This document shows positions 42,864 to 52,213 of a stretch of 64,000 bases of DNA, piece by piece; position 1 is the first letter of the stretch, and the number at the start of each line of letters is the position of its first letter. Below the pieces are notes generated by a model. The model saw only the letters and a program-made list of their open reading frames with translations, searched no databases and was not told the origin of the DNA. The translations under genes and the position numbers were made by a program. This DNA comes from Marinomonas fungiae (lineage in GTDB: Bacteria > Pseudomonadota > Gammaproteobacteria > Pseudomonadales > Marinomonadaceae), in NCBI RefSeq assembly GCF_001418205.1, contig NZ_LIQF01000004.1:248001-312000 (forward strand). The letters run 5' to 3'.

Positions 42864-42928
42864 CGAAATAACCATTGACCAGCGACTTCCCAGACGCTCC
42901 CCCGGTATCAGGGGAGCGTGGTAAAGGA

Positions 42929-43315
42929 TCAACGCTTATGTATGGCAAACCCTGCGGTGCCTGACGTTTCAAGCCCTGATTTGAGCTGCATATCTGGGAT
43001 CGAGTAGTCGCCAAAGTTTTGCTTGCGAAAGGGGATGGGTTCTATACCCCAAAAGTTTTGTGCGATCTGTTTGAGGTTTTGGCTCGCTAATTCAAAGTCC
43101 TCGTTGGTAAATCTATCTGTACGATATAGGACGTGAGGCGGCAGTACGTCAAACCCTGGGTAAAATAACATTCCGTGTTGTATGGGGAAGAGTAGGTCGT
43201 TGATCGGGCCGTTGATTCCTCGCTCTCCAAAGTGTTCAGGCCATCCGCCGCAGGTGAAGGAGAGCATGGCGCGTTTGCCTTGCAGTGAGCCTTCTCCGTA
43301 GCGATCTCCCCAACG
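42929..43315 (-). pseudogene. 5'-truncated NAD(P)H quinone oxidoreductase
   Basis: The minus-strand frame encodes the C-terminal half of a flavodoxin-fold NAD(P)H quinone reductase: WGDRYGEGSLQGKRAMLSF, then TCGGWPEHFGERGING, DLLFPIQHGMLFYPGFDVLPP and a normal C-terminus. The frame is closed by TAA at 43316-43318, directly upstream of the Trp of the conserved motif, so roughly the first 100 residues, including the flavin phosphate site, are missing. The break coincides with the start of an unrelated plus-strand fragment, which points to a deletion or recombination junction near 43312-43316. Confidence 0.82.
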
Positions 43316-43455
43316 TTATCGTTCTGGTCGCCAACACCATAAATGCGCTCATGATGGAAAACTATGCCAGTCGCCTAACAACACCGAATCACAACCAGTT
43401 AGCGAGACTTCTGGAAGGTTTAGTTCAGTGCCTGTCGGAGCCTGTTAAGTGTTAG
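43312..43455 (+). pseudogene. Possible C-terminal regulator fragment at the junction
   Basis: A start-less plus-strand frame of 47 codons reads like real protein (VIVLVANTINALMMENYASR and NQLARLLEGLVQCL). The helix pattern could be the end of a TetR-type regulator, a common neighbour of quinone reductases. Its last dozen codons overlap the end of the GGDEF-EAL gene on the other strand. It abuts the truncated reductase exactly at the inferred breakpoint. The identity is a guess. Confidence 0.35.
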
Positions 43456-45573
43456 AAATTGATCTTTAAACTCTTTCGGAGGGATGGGGCGACTTAGGTA
43501 ATAACCTTGTATTTGATCGCAGTCTAGCTGCTGTAATTGCTCCAGTTGTTCTTTGGTTTCAACGCCTTCAGCGATGGTTTTCATGCCGAGTTGTTGGGCG
43601 AGGGTGATCACGGCATTGACAATGGCATAGTCATTTGTGTCTGTTGTCATGTTGCGAATAAAAGATTGGTCGATCTTCAGTTTATAAACAGAGAAACGCT
43701 GTAGGTAGCTTAGGGATGAATAACCTGTACCAAAGTCGTCAATGGATGTCTGCACCCCCATTTGGTCGAAAGCTCTGATGGTTTCGATGGCTCTGTCTGG
43801 GTTGGTCATGGCGCCGCGTTCGGTGAGTTCTACCTCAAGTAAGTGTGAAGGAACTTGATATTCCTCTAGAAGCTTTCCAATAAGTGCAGGCAGGTCTTGG
43901 GTGCGAAACTGTACCACCGAGAGATTAACCGCCAACCTTACTGGTGTAATGCCTTGCTCTAACCATTGTTTAAGCAGTTTTACTGTTTCACGCAGTACCC
44001 ATTCTCCAATGGCTAGGATCTGCCCGGTATCTTCGGCAATAGGAATAAATTCAGCCGGCGATACGGTGCCAAGTCTATGGCTATTCCACCTGAGTAGGAC
44101 TTCGGCAGCGATCACTTGCCCCGTTTTTAAATCCATTTGAGGCTGCAAGTTGAGGGAGAGTTCGTTGGCATCAATCGCATCATGCAGTGAATTTTCCAAT
44201 AAAAGTGTTCGTGTAGAGCGCGCTTGCATCTCTTTGGTGAAAAATGAGTAGCGGTTGCGGCCTTCTTTTTTGGCACTGTACATGGCGGTGTCGGCATGTT
44301 TGTAGAGGGTGTCGAAATCACTGCCGTCTTGTGGGTAGAGACTGATGCCAATGGACGGGGTGATAACAAACTGGTGGGGGTCTAGTTGGTAGCGTTGGCC
44401 GATGATATGGATTAACTCGATGGCTTTAGCTTCCGTTTGCTGCTCGTTAGCGTTCGGTAAAATGATAATAAACTCATCGCCACCTTGGCGTGCCACAAAG
44501 CCTGATTCCCCAATAAACTGTTTCATGCGTTCTGCAACACTGACGAGAAGGCGGTCACCTGTGCTGTGCCCCATGGTATCGTTGACATTTTTAAATCGAT
44601 CGAGGTCGACAAATAGCAAGGCTACCCCTGCTTTCTTTTGCTCGCTGCATTGTAGTAGTCGGTTAAAATGCTTATACAGTGCGGAACGATTGGGGAGGGT
44701 TGTTAAAGAATCATGGCTTGCGAGCCATTCAACTTGCTGTTCGGCTTTCTTTCGATCCTCAATATCGATGCGAACGCCTAGCATACATGCTGGCTTACCA
44801 TTCTCATCGACTTCGGTGACGGTGCAGCGAACGCCGACCCAACGATATTCTCCATTTGCATGGCGAATTCGTGCTTCATACTGATATCTGGTGGCTGGGC
44901 GTGAGCCTTCTAGAATAGATTTAATAGTATCTATTACATACTGGCGATCTTCTGGATGGATTTTTTTTAGCTCTTGGTTGCGATCGGCTTTGCCCTCAGT
45001 GGGAGGGTAGCCCAGCATTGTAAAATAGGAGGCGGAAGCAAACCAGATATCACGTTTGATGTCCCACTCCCATACACCTATATGAGTAACTTTGAGCGCG
45101 TTGTTCATCCGAATTTCCGCTTCTATGAGTTCGTCTTCTCTTTCTTTAAAAGCGGTAATGGGGTAGGCCTGACCAAGAACGGTATTGTTTGGCTGGCGTT
45201 GTTTTTTAATTTGATAGCAAGCGCTAGAGCCATCATGTTTCAAAAACCATTCTTCAGAGTCGTCTAAAGGTGCGCTAGAGAGCGGGTTTTGAATGAGACC
45301 TGAGGAGGGGGCGGAGCCAGTGTTGTCTTCCAATGCAATTGAGTCATTGATCAACTGTGAAAAAGCGTCATTACTATAGAGTAGACGGCCCTGCTGATCT
45401 TCTAACCAAACTGGGGTTACTACGGCCGCTAGTGTTTCATTGAGGCGTTCATTGCTTTGTTCCAATGTAAGAATGTGTTGTTGGAAGGCTTTATTTTTTA
45501 CTCGTTGGCGGGCATAGATCGCAATCAACGCGATCACTAAAATGGATGTGATACAAGCGAACCAGAAGGACAT
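43420..45573 (-). CDS. Membrane-bound PAS-GGDEF-EAL protein (c-di-GMP turnover)
   Basis: A 717-residue signalling protein. Residues 1-20 form one membrane helix, a short PAS-like segment follows (about 50-130), then a PAS/PAC domain (about 145-275, with GVWEWDIKRDIWFASASYFTMLGY and YRWVGVRCTVTEVDENG). The GGDEF domain (about 285-450) has an intact ARQGGDEFIIIL. The EAL domain (about 460-710) has AAEVLLRWNS with Val in place of the usual Ala, DDFGTGYSSLSYL and KIDQSFIRNM, so catalysis is likely. It may make or degrade c-di-GMP in response to a PAS ligand. Its 3' end abuts the gene-fragment junction. Confidence 0.93.
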   Translation of the reverse strand: MSFWFACITSILVIALIAIYARQRVKNKAFQQHILTLEQSNERLNETLAAVVTPVWLEDQQGRLLYSNDAFSQLINDSIALEDNTGSAPSSGLIQNPLSSAPLDDSEEWFLKHDGSSACYQIKKQRQPNNTVLGQAYPITAFKEREDELIEAEIRMNNALKVTHIGVWEWDIKRDIWFASASYFTMLGYPPTEGKADRNQELKKIHPEDRQYVIDTIKSILEGSRPATRYQYEARIRHANGEYRWVGVRCTVTEVDENGKPACMLGVRIDIEDRKKAEQQVEWLASHDSLTTLPNRSALYKHFNRLLQCSEQKKAGVALLFVDLDRFKNVNDTMGHSTGDRLLVSVAERMKQFIGESGFVARQGGDEFIIILPNANEQQTEAKAIELIHIIGQRYQLDPHQFVITPSIGISLYPQDGSDFDTLYKHADTAMYSAKKEGRNRYSFFTKEMQARSTRTLLLENSLHDAIDANELSLNLQPQMDLKTGQVIAAEVLLRWNSHRLGTVSPAEFIPIAEDTGQILAIGEWVLRETVKLLKQWLEQGITPVRLAVNLSVVQFRTQDLPALIGKLLEEYQVPSHLLEVELTERGAMTNPDRAIETIRAFDQMGVQTSIDDFGTGYSSLSYLQRFSVYKLKIDQSFIRNMTTDTNDYAIVNAVITLAQQLGMKTIAEGVETKEQLEQLQQLDCDQIQGYYLSRPIPPKEFKDQFLTLNRLRQALN

Positions 45574-45922
45574 GCTATTAAGCCCCTATTGTAGCAAACT
45601 ACGTTTTTATTGTGTCGGGCCGTCCTTGCGTGAACAAACAAATATATATCAATGCTCCTTAGTATAGTGTTGCTATGTGAAAGGAGTACTGACCACCATA
45701 AACTATTTTCCAAATTGGTGGAATAGTCGCTGGTATGAAGAGTATCAGCCTTCTTCATGAAATCTCAGGTAAGCCTCGTGCCAGTACTGTCTGCGACAGG
45801 TTGCCGCTTTTGTAAGATTTATGCTCAGTTATTTGAATTTCTTTACCCAGTGTCAAGTATCCCTAAATCTCTAACGCAGGTAGCATTCTTGGTTAACTGA
45901 TAGAGAACTATAGGATGTTTCG
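45574..45922. other. Intergenic region, 349 bp, divergent promoters
   Basis: This gap separates the divergent GGDEF-EAL and opgD genes. An AAGGAG at 45681-45686 precedes a short frame ending NWWNSRWYEEYQPSS, but it has no acceptable start codon at the right distance. No clear operator was seen. Confidence 0.5.
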
Positions 45923-47578
45923 ATGCGTATTAGTCTGTCTCACCAGCGAGTGGAAACACTAGGCTGGCCAGCATTGCTAAAGAATAGCATGCGTCTAATG
46001 AGTAAAGCGGTGTTAGCGGTCAGTGCGTTGGTCAGTGTGACGGCCTGTGCCGTATCTGAGCCAACCACGGTAAACCCAGCGGCGGATGAAGAGTTCAGTT
46101 ACGCATGGTTAAAAGGCCATGCTCGTAATCTTGCCGAACAGCCGTTTGTTAGTGCAAAAGGTGATGTACCAGAAGTGCTTTCAAGCCTCGATTGGGATGA
46201 GTATCAGCAGTTACATTTCAAGCGTGAACAAAGCTTATGGCAGAAAGATGACACCGCTTACCGAGCGACTTTTTTCCATTTAGGTCAAGGCTTTATCACG
46301 CCTGTGCATATCAATGTGGTGGAAAATGGTAAATCCACGCCGGTCGACTATTCATCGAAGATGTTTGATTACGGTGATTCCCATGTGAATGGTAAGGCAC
46401 TGCCGCAGGATCTTGGCTTTGCAGGCTTCCGCATGCAGTTTGGAACCGACTGGGAGCGCGACATTGTGGCGTTCTTGGGCGCGAGTTACTTCCGTGCGGT
46501 GGGGGCAGAGATGCAATACGGTTTGTCTGCCCGTGGTCTGGCCATCGATACGGCGATGAATAAGCCAGAAGAGTTTCCAGTGTTTACCAATTTCTGGTTT
46601 GAAAAGCCGACGCCAAACTCGGACGAAGTGACCATTTACGCGTTGCTTGACTCAGACAGCATCACTGGTGCGTATCGTTTTGATATTAAAGCGGGCGAGC
46701 CTTTGACGATGCGGGTGGATGCGGCTTTGTATCCACGTAAAGAGATTGAGCGTCTGGGTGTGGCGCCTTTGACCAGTATGTACATGATTGGTGAGAACGA
46801 TCGTCGTACCAATTATGACTGGCGTCCAGAGATCCATGATTCGGATGGTTTGGAAATGCTGACGGGCAATGGTGAGCATATTTGGCGTCCTTTGGGCAAC
46901 CCTGAGCAGCTGCGTTTCAATGCTTACATGGATAACAATCCGAAAGGCTTTGGTTTGATGCAGCGTGATCGTAATTTTGATCATTACCTAGATGATGGTG
47001 TGTTTTACGAGAAACGTCCGCATCTTTGGATTGAACCAATTGGCAACTGGGGTGAAGGGTCGGTGCAGTTGGTGGAAATCCCAACCTTAGATGAGACCTT
47101 CGACAATATTGTGGCGTTCTGGAACCCTGCACAAGAGATCGTGCCTGGCCAAGAGTTGCTCTACAGCTACAACATGTACTGGGGGAGTGAAGCACCAGTG
47201 CAGTCGGGCAAAGCGACGGTGCAAAGCACTTACACAGGGATTGGTGGTGTAGTCGGCAAAAAACGCGATTACTACAGCAAGCGTTTTGCCATCGACTTTG
47301 AAGGTGAAATTTTTCAAATGCTAGGCCAGAAAACCGAGGTGAAACCAGTGATTGAAACGTCCCGTGGGCGAGTGGAAATCACTTCAGCACGCCCTCAGCA
47401 TCATATCGGCGGCTACCGTGCTATGTTTGATTTAGTTCCGGATGAGTCGGTTGCGCCGATTAATATCAAGGTACACCTTGAGGCCAATGGCCAGCCTATT
47501 TCTGAGACTTGGGTGTACCAGTGGAACCCTCCGGCTCCAGCAGATCGTGAGCTGTATAATGCGGGTCATTTGAAATAG
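45923..47578 (+). CDS. opgD: Periplasmic glucan biosynthesis protein OpgD/OpgG (MdoD/MdoG)
   Basis: A 551-residue periplasmic protein for osmoregulated periplasmic glucans. After a long N-terminal region with a hydrophobic export segment (about residues 27-43) come family blocks: FSYAWLKGHARNLAEQPF near 58, LSSLDWDEYQQLHFKREQSLW, FFHLGQGFITPVHINVV, FAGFRMQFGTDWERDIVAFLGASYFRAVG near 165, and NPKGFGLMQRDRNFDHYLDDGVFYEKRPHLWIEP near 338. OpgG and OpgD are hard to tell apart here; the partner glucosyltransferase opgH is not adjacent. A terminator follows. Confidence 0.9.
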   Translation: MRISLSHQRVETLGWPALLKNSMRLMSKAVLAVSALVSVTACAVSEPTTVNPAADEEFSYAWLKGHARNLAEQPFVSAKGDVPEVLSSLDWDEYQQLHFKREQSLWQKDDTAYRATFFHLGQGFITPVHINVVENGKSTPVDYSSKMFDYGDSHVNGKALPQDLGFAGFRMQFGTDWERDIVAFLGASYFRAVGAEMQYGLSARGLAIDTAMNKPEEFPVFTNFWFEKPTPNSDEVTIYALLDSDSITGAYRFDIKAGEPLTMRVDAALYPRKEIERLGVAPLTSMYMIGENDRRTNYDWRPEIHDSDGLEMLTGNGEHIWRPLGNPEQLRFNAYMDNNPKGFGLMQRDRNFDHYLDDGVFYEKRPHLWIEPIGNWGEGSVQLVEIPTLDETFDNIVAFWNPAQEIVPGQELLYSYNMYWGSEAPVQSGKATVQSTYTGIGGVVGKKRDYYSKRFAIDFEGEIFQMLGQKTEVKPVIETSRGRVEITSARPQHHIGGYRAMFDLVPDESVAPINIKVHLEANGQPISETWVYQWNPPAPADRELYNAGHLK

Positions 47579-47596
47579 TCATCCGATAAGGTTCGT

Positions 47597-47627
47597 TCAA
47601 ACGCTCCATTTATGGGGCGTTTTTTTA
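47597..47627 (+). terminator. Rho-independent terminator of opgD
   Basis: ACGCTCCA and TGGGGCGT form an 8-bp stem (one G-T pair) with a TTTA loop, followed by seven T. Confidence 0.85.
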
Positions 47628-47628
47628 T

Positions 47629-48069
47629 TTAGCGGGTTGCGCTTTGGTAGACCATGGCGACTAGCTCGGGCTGTTTCACTCGATAGCGGCGCAGGCGTCC
47701 TTGAATATCATCGGGCAATGAGTGTTCGTCCTGCACTAAGACAAAATCATGCTGTTGATAAAATGGAATCAGCTCAGGCTGATTTAAGCAAAAGCTAGGT
47801 ATGTGCTCAAATTCGCTTCTGAGGGCGTCAAGTAAGGTGCTCCCGTAGCCCTGCTGGCGATACTCTGGGTGGGTCACCAAGCCGGTCATTAATTGGCAAT
47901 CCACAAAGGGTTTGATGCGCACGGCGGCGATGATGGTCGGTCCTTGTTTGATGACCCATAATGGCTCTGATTTGTTCGGTTTGCCGCTCGGGTAATAGGT
48001 CTGATAGAACTTTTTGACCAACGGAAACCAAAGCGCTTCGACTTGAGTGATGTTTGCAGAGGTACTCAA
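47629..48069 (-). CDS. GNAT-family N-acetyltransferase
   Basis: A 146-residue acetyl-CoA-dependent acetyltransferase. The acetyl-CoA pyrophosphate loop is visible as HPEYRQQGYGSTLLDAL near residue 77, and the strand before it as LMTGLVTHPEY. ELIPFYQQHDFVLVQ near residue 110 is the usual C-terminal motif B. The substrate is unknown. It begins about 80 bp from the divergent alpha/beta hydrolase and ends beside the opgD terminator. Confidence 0.85.
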   Translation of the reverse strand: MSTSANITQVEALWFPLVKKFYQTYYPSGKPNKSEPLWVIKQGPTIIAAVRIKPFVDCQLMTGLVTHPEYRQQGYGSTLLDALRSEFEHIPSFCLNQPELIPFYQQHDFVLVQDEHSLPDDIQGRLRRYRVKQPELVAMVYQSATR

Positions 48070-48149
48070 TTTCCCGCCCTGATGCTAGTGATTTATCTGA
48101 TATCCGCTATGATAAGCGTTTTACGTCATAGCTCAACGGGATATAACAA

Positions 48150-49328
48150 ATGCGCTTACCACGACTGCTAGCCAGCTTGCTGCTATTGAGTTGCTCTTTG
48201 GGGCTACACGCCAGTGATTTAGCACAGGGTGTGAATGAATCCTTTGCGGACTACCGTGAGCGTTTGCGTCAGCACTTTTTAGAACAGAAAACATGGGTCA
48301 ATCCTGCAGCACAAGAAGTAGAGATAGAAGCGGTGCTACCGTTTGAACACCGTCCGAGTGCCGAGTGTGTGACGGAGCAACGTGTAGGGGTATTGATGTT
48401 TCATGGCCTATCGGACTCCCCGTTTACATTACGAGACCCCGCGAAAGCATTGGCTGAGCAGTGTTTTCATACGCGTGTGATGTTGCTGCCCGGGCATGGC
48501 ACAAAAGCCGAGGATCTGTTAGCCGTGACGCGCGATGATTGGCGCACCGCGGTGACCAATGCGGTGCAGCAGTTTTCTGACGAGGTGGATACCCTGTATC
48601 TGGCGGGCTTTTCCACCGGCGGTGCTCTAGTCACTGAATATGCTTGGTTGCACCCAGAGGATGTACAAGGCGTCGTACTGTTTTCGCCTTTGTTTAAGAT
48701 CAATAGTGGCATTGATTGGTTGTCGCCAATCTTGGCTCCCTTTATAGATTGGCTGGATCATCACGAGTCGGATGATTACGCCAAATACGCTTCGATCCCG
48801 GTACCCGCGATTGCTCAGGCTTATAAATTGGCGAAAGAAGTGAAACAGCGCGTGTTAGATCACCCCGCTCAGGCGCCTGTTTTTGTCGCGCTTTCTGAAG
48901 AGGATGCAACGGTGGATTCGAGTGTCACGTTGGAGGTGTTTAAACAATCCTTTATGTCACAGCCAGAAAGCGAGATGGTGCTTTACAGTGTCAACCAAGG
49001 TAGTGGTTCGCAAGGCAGCGTACATATCATTAATACAGATTTACCAGAACAACGTATTTTTGGCTTGGCACACATGGCGGTACATGGTTCGCCAAATAAT
49101 CCCTATTATGGCGTCCAAGGTGAGTACCGTATTTGTGCTTGGTATCTGGGAGAGGAAGAGCGTTACAACGAATGTCGCCTAGCACAAGATAACTGGTATG
49201 GGGAACGTTCCGATAGCTTATCAAAGCGCAGTAACTTAGCCGCGCGATTATCTTGGAACCCCTATTTTGATGATTTGATGCAGCGAGTATCTGGCTTTAT
49301 TTCGACCACGTCCGAGAAAGCGCTTTAA
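48150..49328 (+). CDS. Exported alpha/beta hydrolase
   Basis: A 392-residue hydrolase with a signal peptide (residues 1-22, ending GLHASD). The core resembles serine hydrolases: VLMFHGLSDSPFTLRD with the oxyanion region near residue 90, the nucleophile elbow LAGFSTGGALVTEY (Ser near residue 154), an Asp in LSEEDATVD near residue 252 and the His in LAHMAVHGSPNNPYYG near residue 310. The sequence between has a lid-like part. It may be a periplasmic or secreted esterase; the substrate is unknown. Confidence 0.87.
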   Translation: MRLPRLLASLLLLSCSLGLHASDLAQGVNESFADYRERLRQHFLEQKTWVNPAAQEVEIEAVLPFEHRPSAECVTEQRVGVLMFHGLSDSPFTLRDPAKALAEQCFHTRVMLLPGHGTKAEDLLAVTRDDWRTAVTNAVQQFSDEVDTLYLAGFSTGGALVTEYAWLHPEDVQGVVLFSPLFKINSGIDWLSPILAPFIDWLDHHESDDYAKYASIPVPAIAQAYKLAKEVKQRVLDHPAQAPVFVALSEEDATVDSSVTLEVFKQSFMSQPESEMVLYSVNQGSGSQGSVHIINTDLPEQRIFGLAHMAVHGSPNNPYYGVQGEYRICAWYLGEEERYNECRLAQDNWYGERSDSLSKRSNLAARLSWNPYFDDLMQRVSGFISTTSEKAL

Positions 49329-49384
49329 CTAGCGAATGCATTGGGCTGGCTGGAAATCTCTGAAATAAACATGTCGAGGATCCT

Positions 49385-50341
49385 ATGAGAGAAGTATTGA
49401 GCTTGCTGAGCGACAGTAAGTTTCATTCTGGCGAGGAGCTGGGTGAAGCGTTAGGCGTAACCCGTGCGGCGGTTTGGAAACGCTTGAAAAAGTTAGAGTC
49501 CGTCGGCATTACCGTACACTCCGTGAAAGGGCGTGGTTATCGTATTCCAGAACGTCTGATTCTATTGGACGAGGCGCGCTTACGCGAGGCGGGTGTGGCC
49601 GAAGACATTGCCATAGATATTCCCTTTGAGACGCCGTCCACAAACGATGTGCTGAAGCAAAAAATTGCCTTGGGGGCACGTTTGCCAGCGTTAGTGGTGA
49701 CTGAACACCAGACGCAAGGTAAAGGCCGCCGCGGCCGTGTTTGGGAAAGTGGTGTAGCGAAGAACATTACCATGTCATTTGCTTGGAAGTTTGAGCAAGG
49801 TCCTAGTGTGGTCGAAGGTCTGAGTCTGGCGGTGGGTGTGGTCATTGCCAAAGTATTGCGCAACTTGGGGGTGCCCAATCCAGGCTTAAAATGGCCCAAT
49901 GATATTTTGATTGACGGGCAAAAAATCTGCGGCATCTTGCTGGAAATGATTGCCGACCAAGATGTCTGTCGTGTGGTGATTGGCATTGGTTTGAATGTGG
50001 AATCCACCCCTGAGCAGCAAGCGCGTGTGGATCAACCTTGGACGGATTTAACCTCGCGTTTGTCCTTTACGCCTGATCGCAATGAAATTATTGCTCAGAT
50101 TACCGAAGGTCTGGTGGCGATGTGTGACGTGTTTGCGCATGGAAATGGTTTAGCCCATTACCATGCCCAGTGGCAGGCGTTTGATATGCTCTACAATCAA
50201 CCTGTGATGATGTTTAGTGGTAATCGACAACAAGCTGGGATCGCACGCGGCGTGGATGCAAGCGGTGCACTGCGGCTAGAAACCAGTGAAGGTATTGAAT
50301 TGTTGCACGGGGGCGAAGTCAGTGTGCGCAAACAAGTCTAG
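49385..50341 (+). CDS. birA: Bifunctional biotin ligase / biotin operon repressor
   Basis: A 318-residue BirA. The N-terminal winged helix is intact (GEELGEALGVTRAAVWKRLKKLESVGI, about residues 18-45). The ligase domain has the biotinyl-5'-AMP loop KGRRGRVWES near residue 115, LKWPNDILIDGQKICGILLEM near residue 170 and a C-terminal SH3-like part (GIARGVDASGALRLE). It activates biotin, attaches it to the carboxylase carrier protein and represses biotin genes. Its end overlaps the likely coaX start by 20 bp. The birA-coaX-SPOR-tRNA order is conserved in Pseudomonas and relatives. Confidence 0.96.
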   Translation: MREVLSLLSDSKFHSGEELGEALGVTRAAVWKRLKKLESVGITVHSVKGRGYRIPERLILLDEARLREAGVAEDIAIDIPFETPSTNDVLKQKIALGARLPALVVTEHQTQGKGRRGRVWESGVAKNITMSFAWKFEQGPSVVEGLSLAVGVVIAKVLRNLGVPNPGLKWPNDILIDGQKICGILLEMIADQDVCRVVIGIGLNVESTPEQQARVDQPWTDLTSRLSFTPDRNEIIAQITEGLVAMCDVFAHGNGLAHYHAQWQAFDMLYNQPVMMFSGNRQQAGIARGVDASGALRLETSEGIELLHGGEVSVRKQV

Positions 50342-51056
50342 TACGCTAGTGATCGATGCGGGGAATACGCGCATCAAGTGGACTCTGTTTCAGGGTGACG
50401 TCATTGTCGATAAGTGGGCGCAAGATACGTTGGATGCGTGTCGTTGTGGAGCGCCTTCACAGATTGTCTTAGCCAGTGTCCGTGCTGCGGAGGCCGATGC
50501 GTCGCTGTTAGCAGAGATTCAAGCGACATTGCCGGATGCTTCGGTGACAAGTGTGCGCTCAGAGCGCCAAGCCTGTGGTGTGTGGAACTCCTATGTGGAG
50601 CCACATCGATTGGGAGTGGATCGCTGGTTAGGCGTGATTGCGGCGTTTAAAGAATACGGTGGTCCTGTCGTGATAGTTGATGCAGGCACGGCCATTAAGG
50701 CAGATTTTGTGGATGCTAAAGGTGTTCATCTGGGCGGCTATATTGTGCCGGGCTTGGATTTAATGGCCAGTAGCTTGATTGATAAAACCGCGAAGATTCG
50801 TTATCAGGAAAGTGAACAAACGGCTCAAATCGGTGAGATTCCGCACAGCACAGCGGATGCTGTGCAACAGGGTTGCTTGGAAATGGCGTTGGGCTTTTTG
50901 CAGCGATTGCACGGAAAGCACGGCGATGCGCGCTGGATTGCGACAGGTGGCTCTAGTCAGACGCTAATGGAGGTGCTTGCCATCGACTGCTGTTTAGACG
51001 AGCACTTGGTGGCTAAGGGCGCGAAATACGTATTGGATGAAGCGTTAGAAAGGTAG
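50322..51056 (+). CDS. coaX: Type III pantothenate kinase
   Basis: A cytosolic enzyme of about 244 residues that phosphorylates pantothenate, the first step to coenzyme A, without the feedback inhibition of CoaA. Marks: STLVIDAGNTRIKWTLF at the N-terminus (ASKHA phosphate-1 loop), EPHRLGVDRWLGVIAAF near residue 100, VIVDAGTAIKADFVDAKG with the second phosphate loop, HLGGYIVPGLDLM near 145 and WIATGGSSQTLME near 210. GTG 50322 is chosen, within the end of birA; no ATG exists near the conserved start. Confidence 0.93.
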   Translation: MCANKSSTLVIDAGNTRIKWTLFQGDVIVDKWAQDTLDACRCGAPSQIVLASVRAAEADASLLAEIQATLPDASVTSVRSERQACGVWNSYVEPHRLGVDRWLGVIAAFKEYGGPVVIVDAGTAIKADFVDAKGVHLGGYIVPGLDLMASSLIDKTAKIRYQESEQTAQIGEIPHSTADAVQQGCLEMALGFLQRLHGKHGDARWIATGGSSQTLMEVLAIDCCLDEHLVAKGAKYVLDEALER

Positions 51057-51064
51057 GACGTAGA

Positions 51065-51820
51065 ATGAAGTGGGTCTTTTTGCTGCTGGTGTTGGCGAAT
51101 GCTGGTGTGGTTGCTTGGCACGGTTTCGCTGCGGCAGATGTGCGCACAGAGCAGGCGCCGATTTATGCTCCGCCAGTCAGCGAGCGTATTTACTTAATTA
51201 GTGAGGCAAGACCGGAAGAGCCGGAGCAAGAGGTATCGTTAACCGAGTCGACATTAGCATCGGAACCTGAGCAGGCCTCTGCCGAAGCGATCTTAACGCA
51301 GCTGGATCAAGCCGTTGCCGCAGCGGTAGAGCGGAATGAAGGCGAACCGCGACAAGAAGAGAATTTGTTATGTCCGATGCTCGTCTTGGAGCGTGATGCT
51401 GATCGACGCCTAGTGTCTGAAACGCTGCGTAGGAATAACTTAGCGTTTACTCAAAATGAAACCAGTGGCAAACGTGACAAGTACTGGTTGTACATCGCAG
51501 CGCCGGAAAGCACCTCAAAAGCGCAAGATGTTGTGGCGGAGCTGAAATTGAAGCGGATTGACAGTTATGTGATTTCTCGAGGTGACATGAAGAATCGTAT
51601 ATCACTCGGTCTCTTTTCATCGAAAGAGCGAGCGCAGCAGGCGCAAGCGACTATTGCGCAGCGCTCTGGTATGCGTGTGAATATCTATGAGCATCAACGA
51701 ACGGTTGCGTTGTATGAGTTGTTGTTAGATCAACCGATTACGGAAAACAATTGGCAGCAGTTTATGCAACAGTTGGATTTATCCAAGCTGTTAATAAAAA
51801 TAGAAAAAAATCCTTGCTAG
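51065..51820 (+). CDS. SPOR-domain membrane protein
   Basis: A 251-residue protein with an N-terminal hydrophobic anchor (residues 3-22), a Glu/Ala-rich linker (about 45-100) and a C-terminal SPOR domain (about 103-220) shown by YWLYIAAPESTSKAQDVVAELK, SYVISRGDMKNRISLGLFSSKERA and MRVNIYEHQ. SPOR domains bind denuded glycan strands of septal peptidoglycan. It lies 8 bp after coaX and before the tRNA cluster, an order also seen in Pseudomonas. The exact role is not established. Confidence 0.86.
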   Translation: MKWVFLLLVLANAGVVAWHGFAAADVRTEQAPIYAPPVSERIYLISEARPEEPEQEVSLTESTLASEPEQASAEAILTQLDQAVAAAVERNEGEPRQEENLLCPMLVLERDADRRLVSETLRRNNLAFTQNETSGKRDKYWLYIAAPESTSKAQDVVAELKLKRIDSYVISRGDMKNRISLGLFSSKERAQQAQATIAQRSGMRVNIYEHQRTVALYELLLDQPITENNWQQFMQQLDLSKLLIKIEKNPC

Positions 51821-51823
51821 TGC

Positions 51824-51851
51824 TTGCAATTGAAAAAGCGATTCATATAAT
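51824..51851 (+). promoter_or_regulatory. Promoter of the tRNA cluster
   Basis: TTGCAA, 16 bases, then TATAAT gives a strong sigma-70 promoter. A GC-rich stretch after the -10 box fits stringent control of stable RNA genes. It lies about 45 bp before tRNA-Tyr. Confidence 0.75.
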
Positions 51852-51895
51852 GGGCTCCACCTTTTGGGGCGTTGTGAGCAATGCTTAAAGTTTGT

Positions 51896-51979
<84 letters not shown>

Positions 51980-51982
51980 TTT

Positions 51983-52057
51983 GCGGGCATGGTATAGTGG
52001 CTATTACCTCAGCCTTCCAAGCTGAAGAGGCGGGTTCGATTCCCGCTGCCCGCTCCA
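51983..52057 (+). tRNA. glyT: tRNA-Gly (TCC)
   Basis: A 75-base tRNA with CCA encoded. The acceptor GCGGGCA pairs with TGCCCGC, the anticodon loop CTTCCAA carries TCC, and the T arm is CGGGT-TCGATTC-CCG-like. It lies 3 bp after tRNA-Tyr. Confidence 0.95.
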
Positions 52058-52065
52058 GTAATTCT

Positions 52066-52141
52066 GCTCATGTAGCTCAGTTGGTAGAGCACACCCTTGG
52101 TAAGGGTGAGGTCGGCAGTTCAAGTCTGCTCATGAGCTCCA
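52066..52141 (+). tRNA. thrT: tRNA-Thr (GGT)
   Basis: A 76-base tRNA with CCA encoded. The acceptor GCTCATG pairs with CATGAGC, and the anticodon stem CACCCTT/AAGGGTG presents GGT. This tRNA decodes the ACC/ACT codons on which the attenuation leader at 6584 depends. In many gammaproteobacteria tufB follows at this point; here it does not. Confidence 0.95.
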
Positions 52142-52213
52142 GCATTTCTCAATGCTAAACCAAGCGAAAATCCAACCGCTTAGTTTTTTGTCTGAATTTT
52201 GGGCAAATACCAC

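Noticed and set aside
45677-45757. Short frame from GTG ending in NWWNSRWYEEYQPSS
   Set aside because: The good ribosome-binding site (AAGGAG) lies inside this frame, not before a valid start codon.
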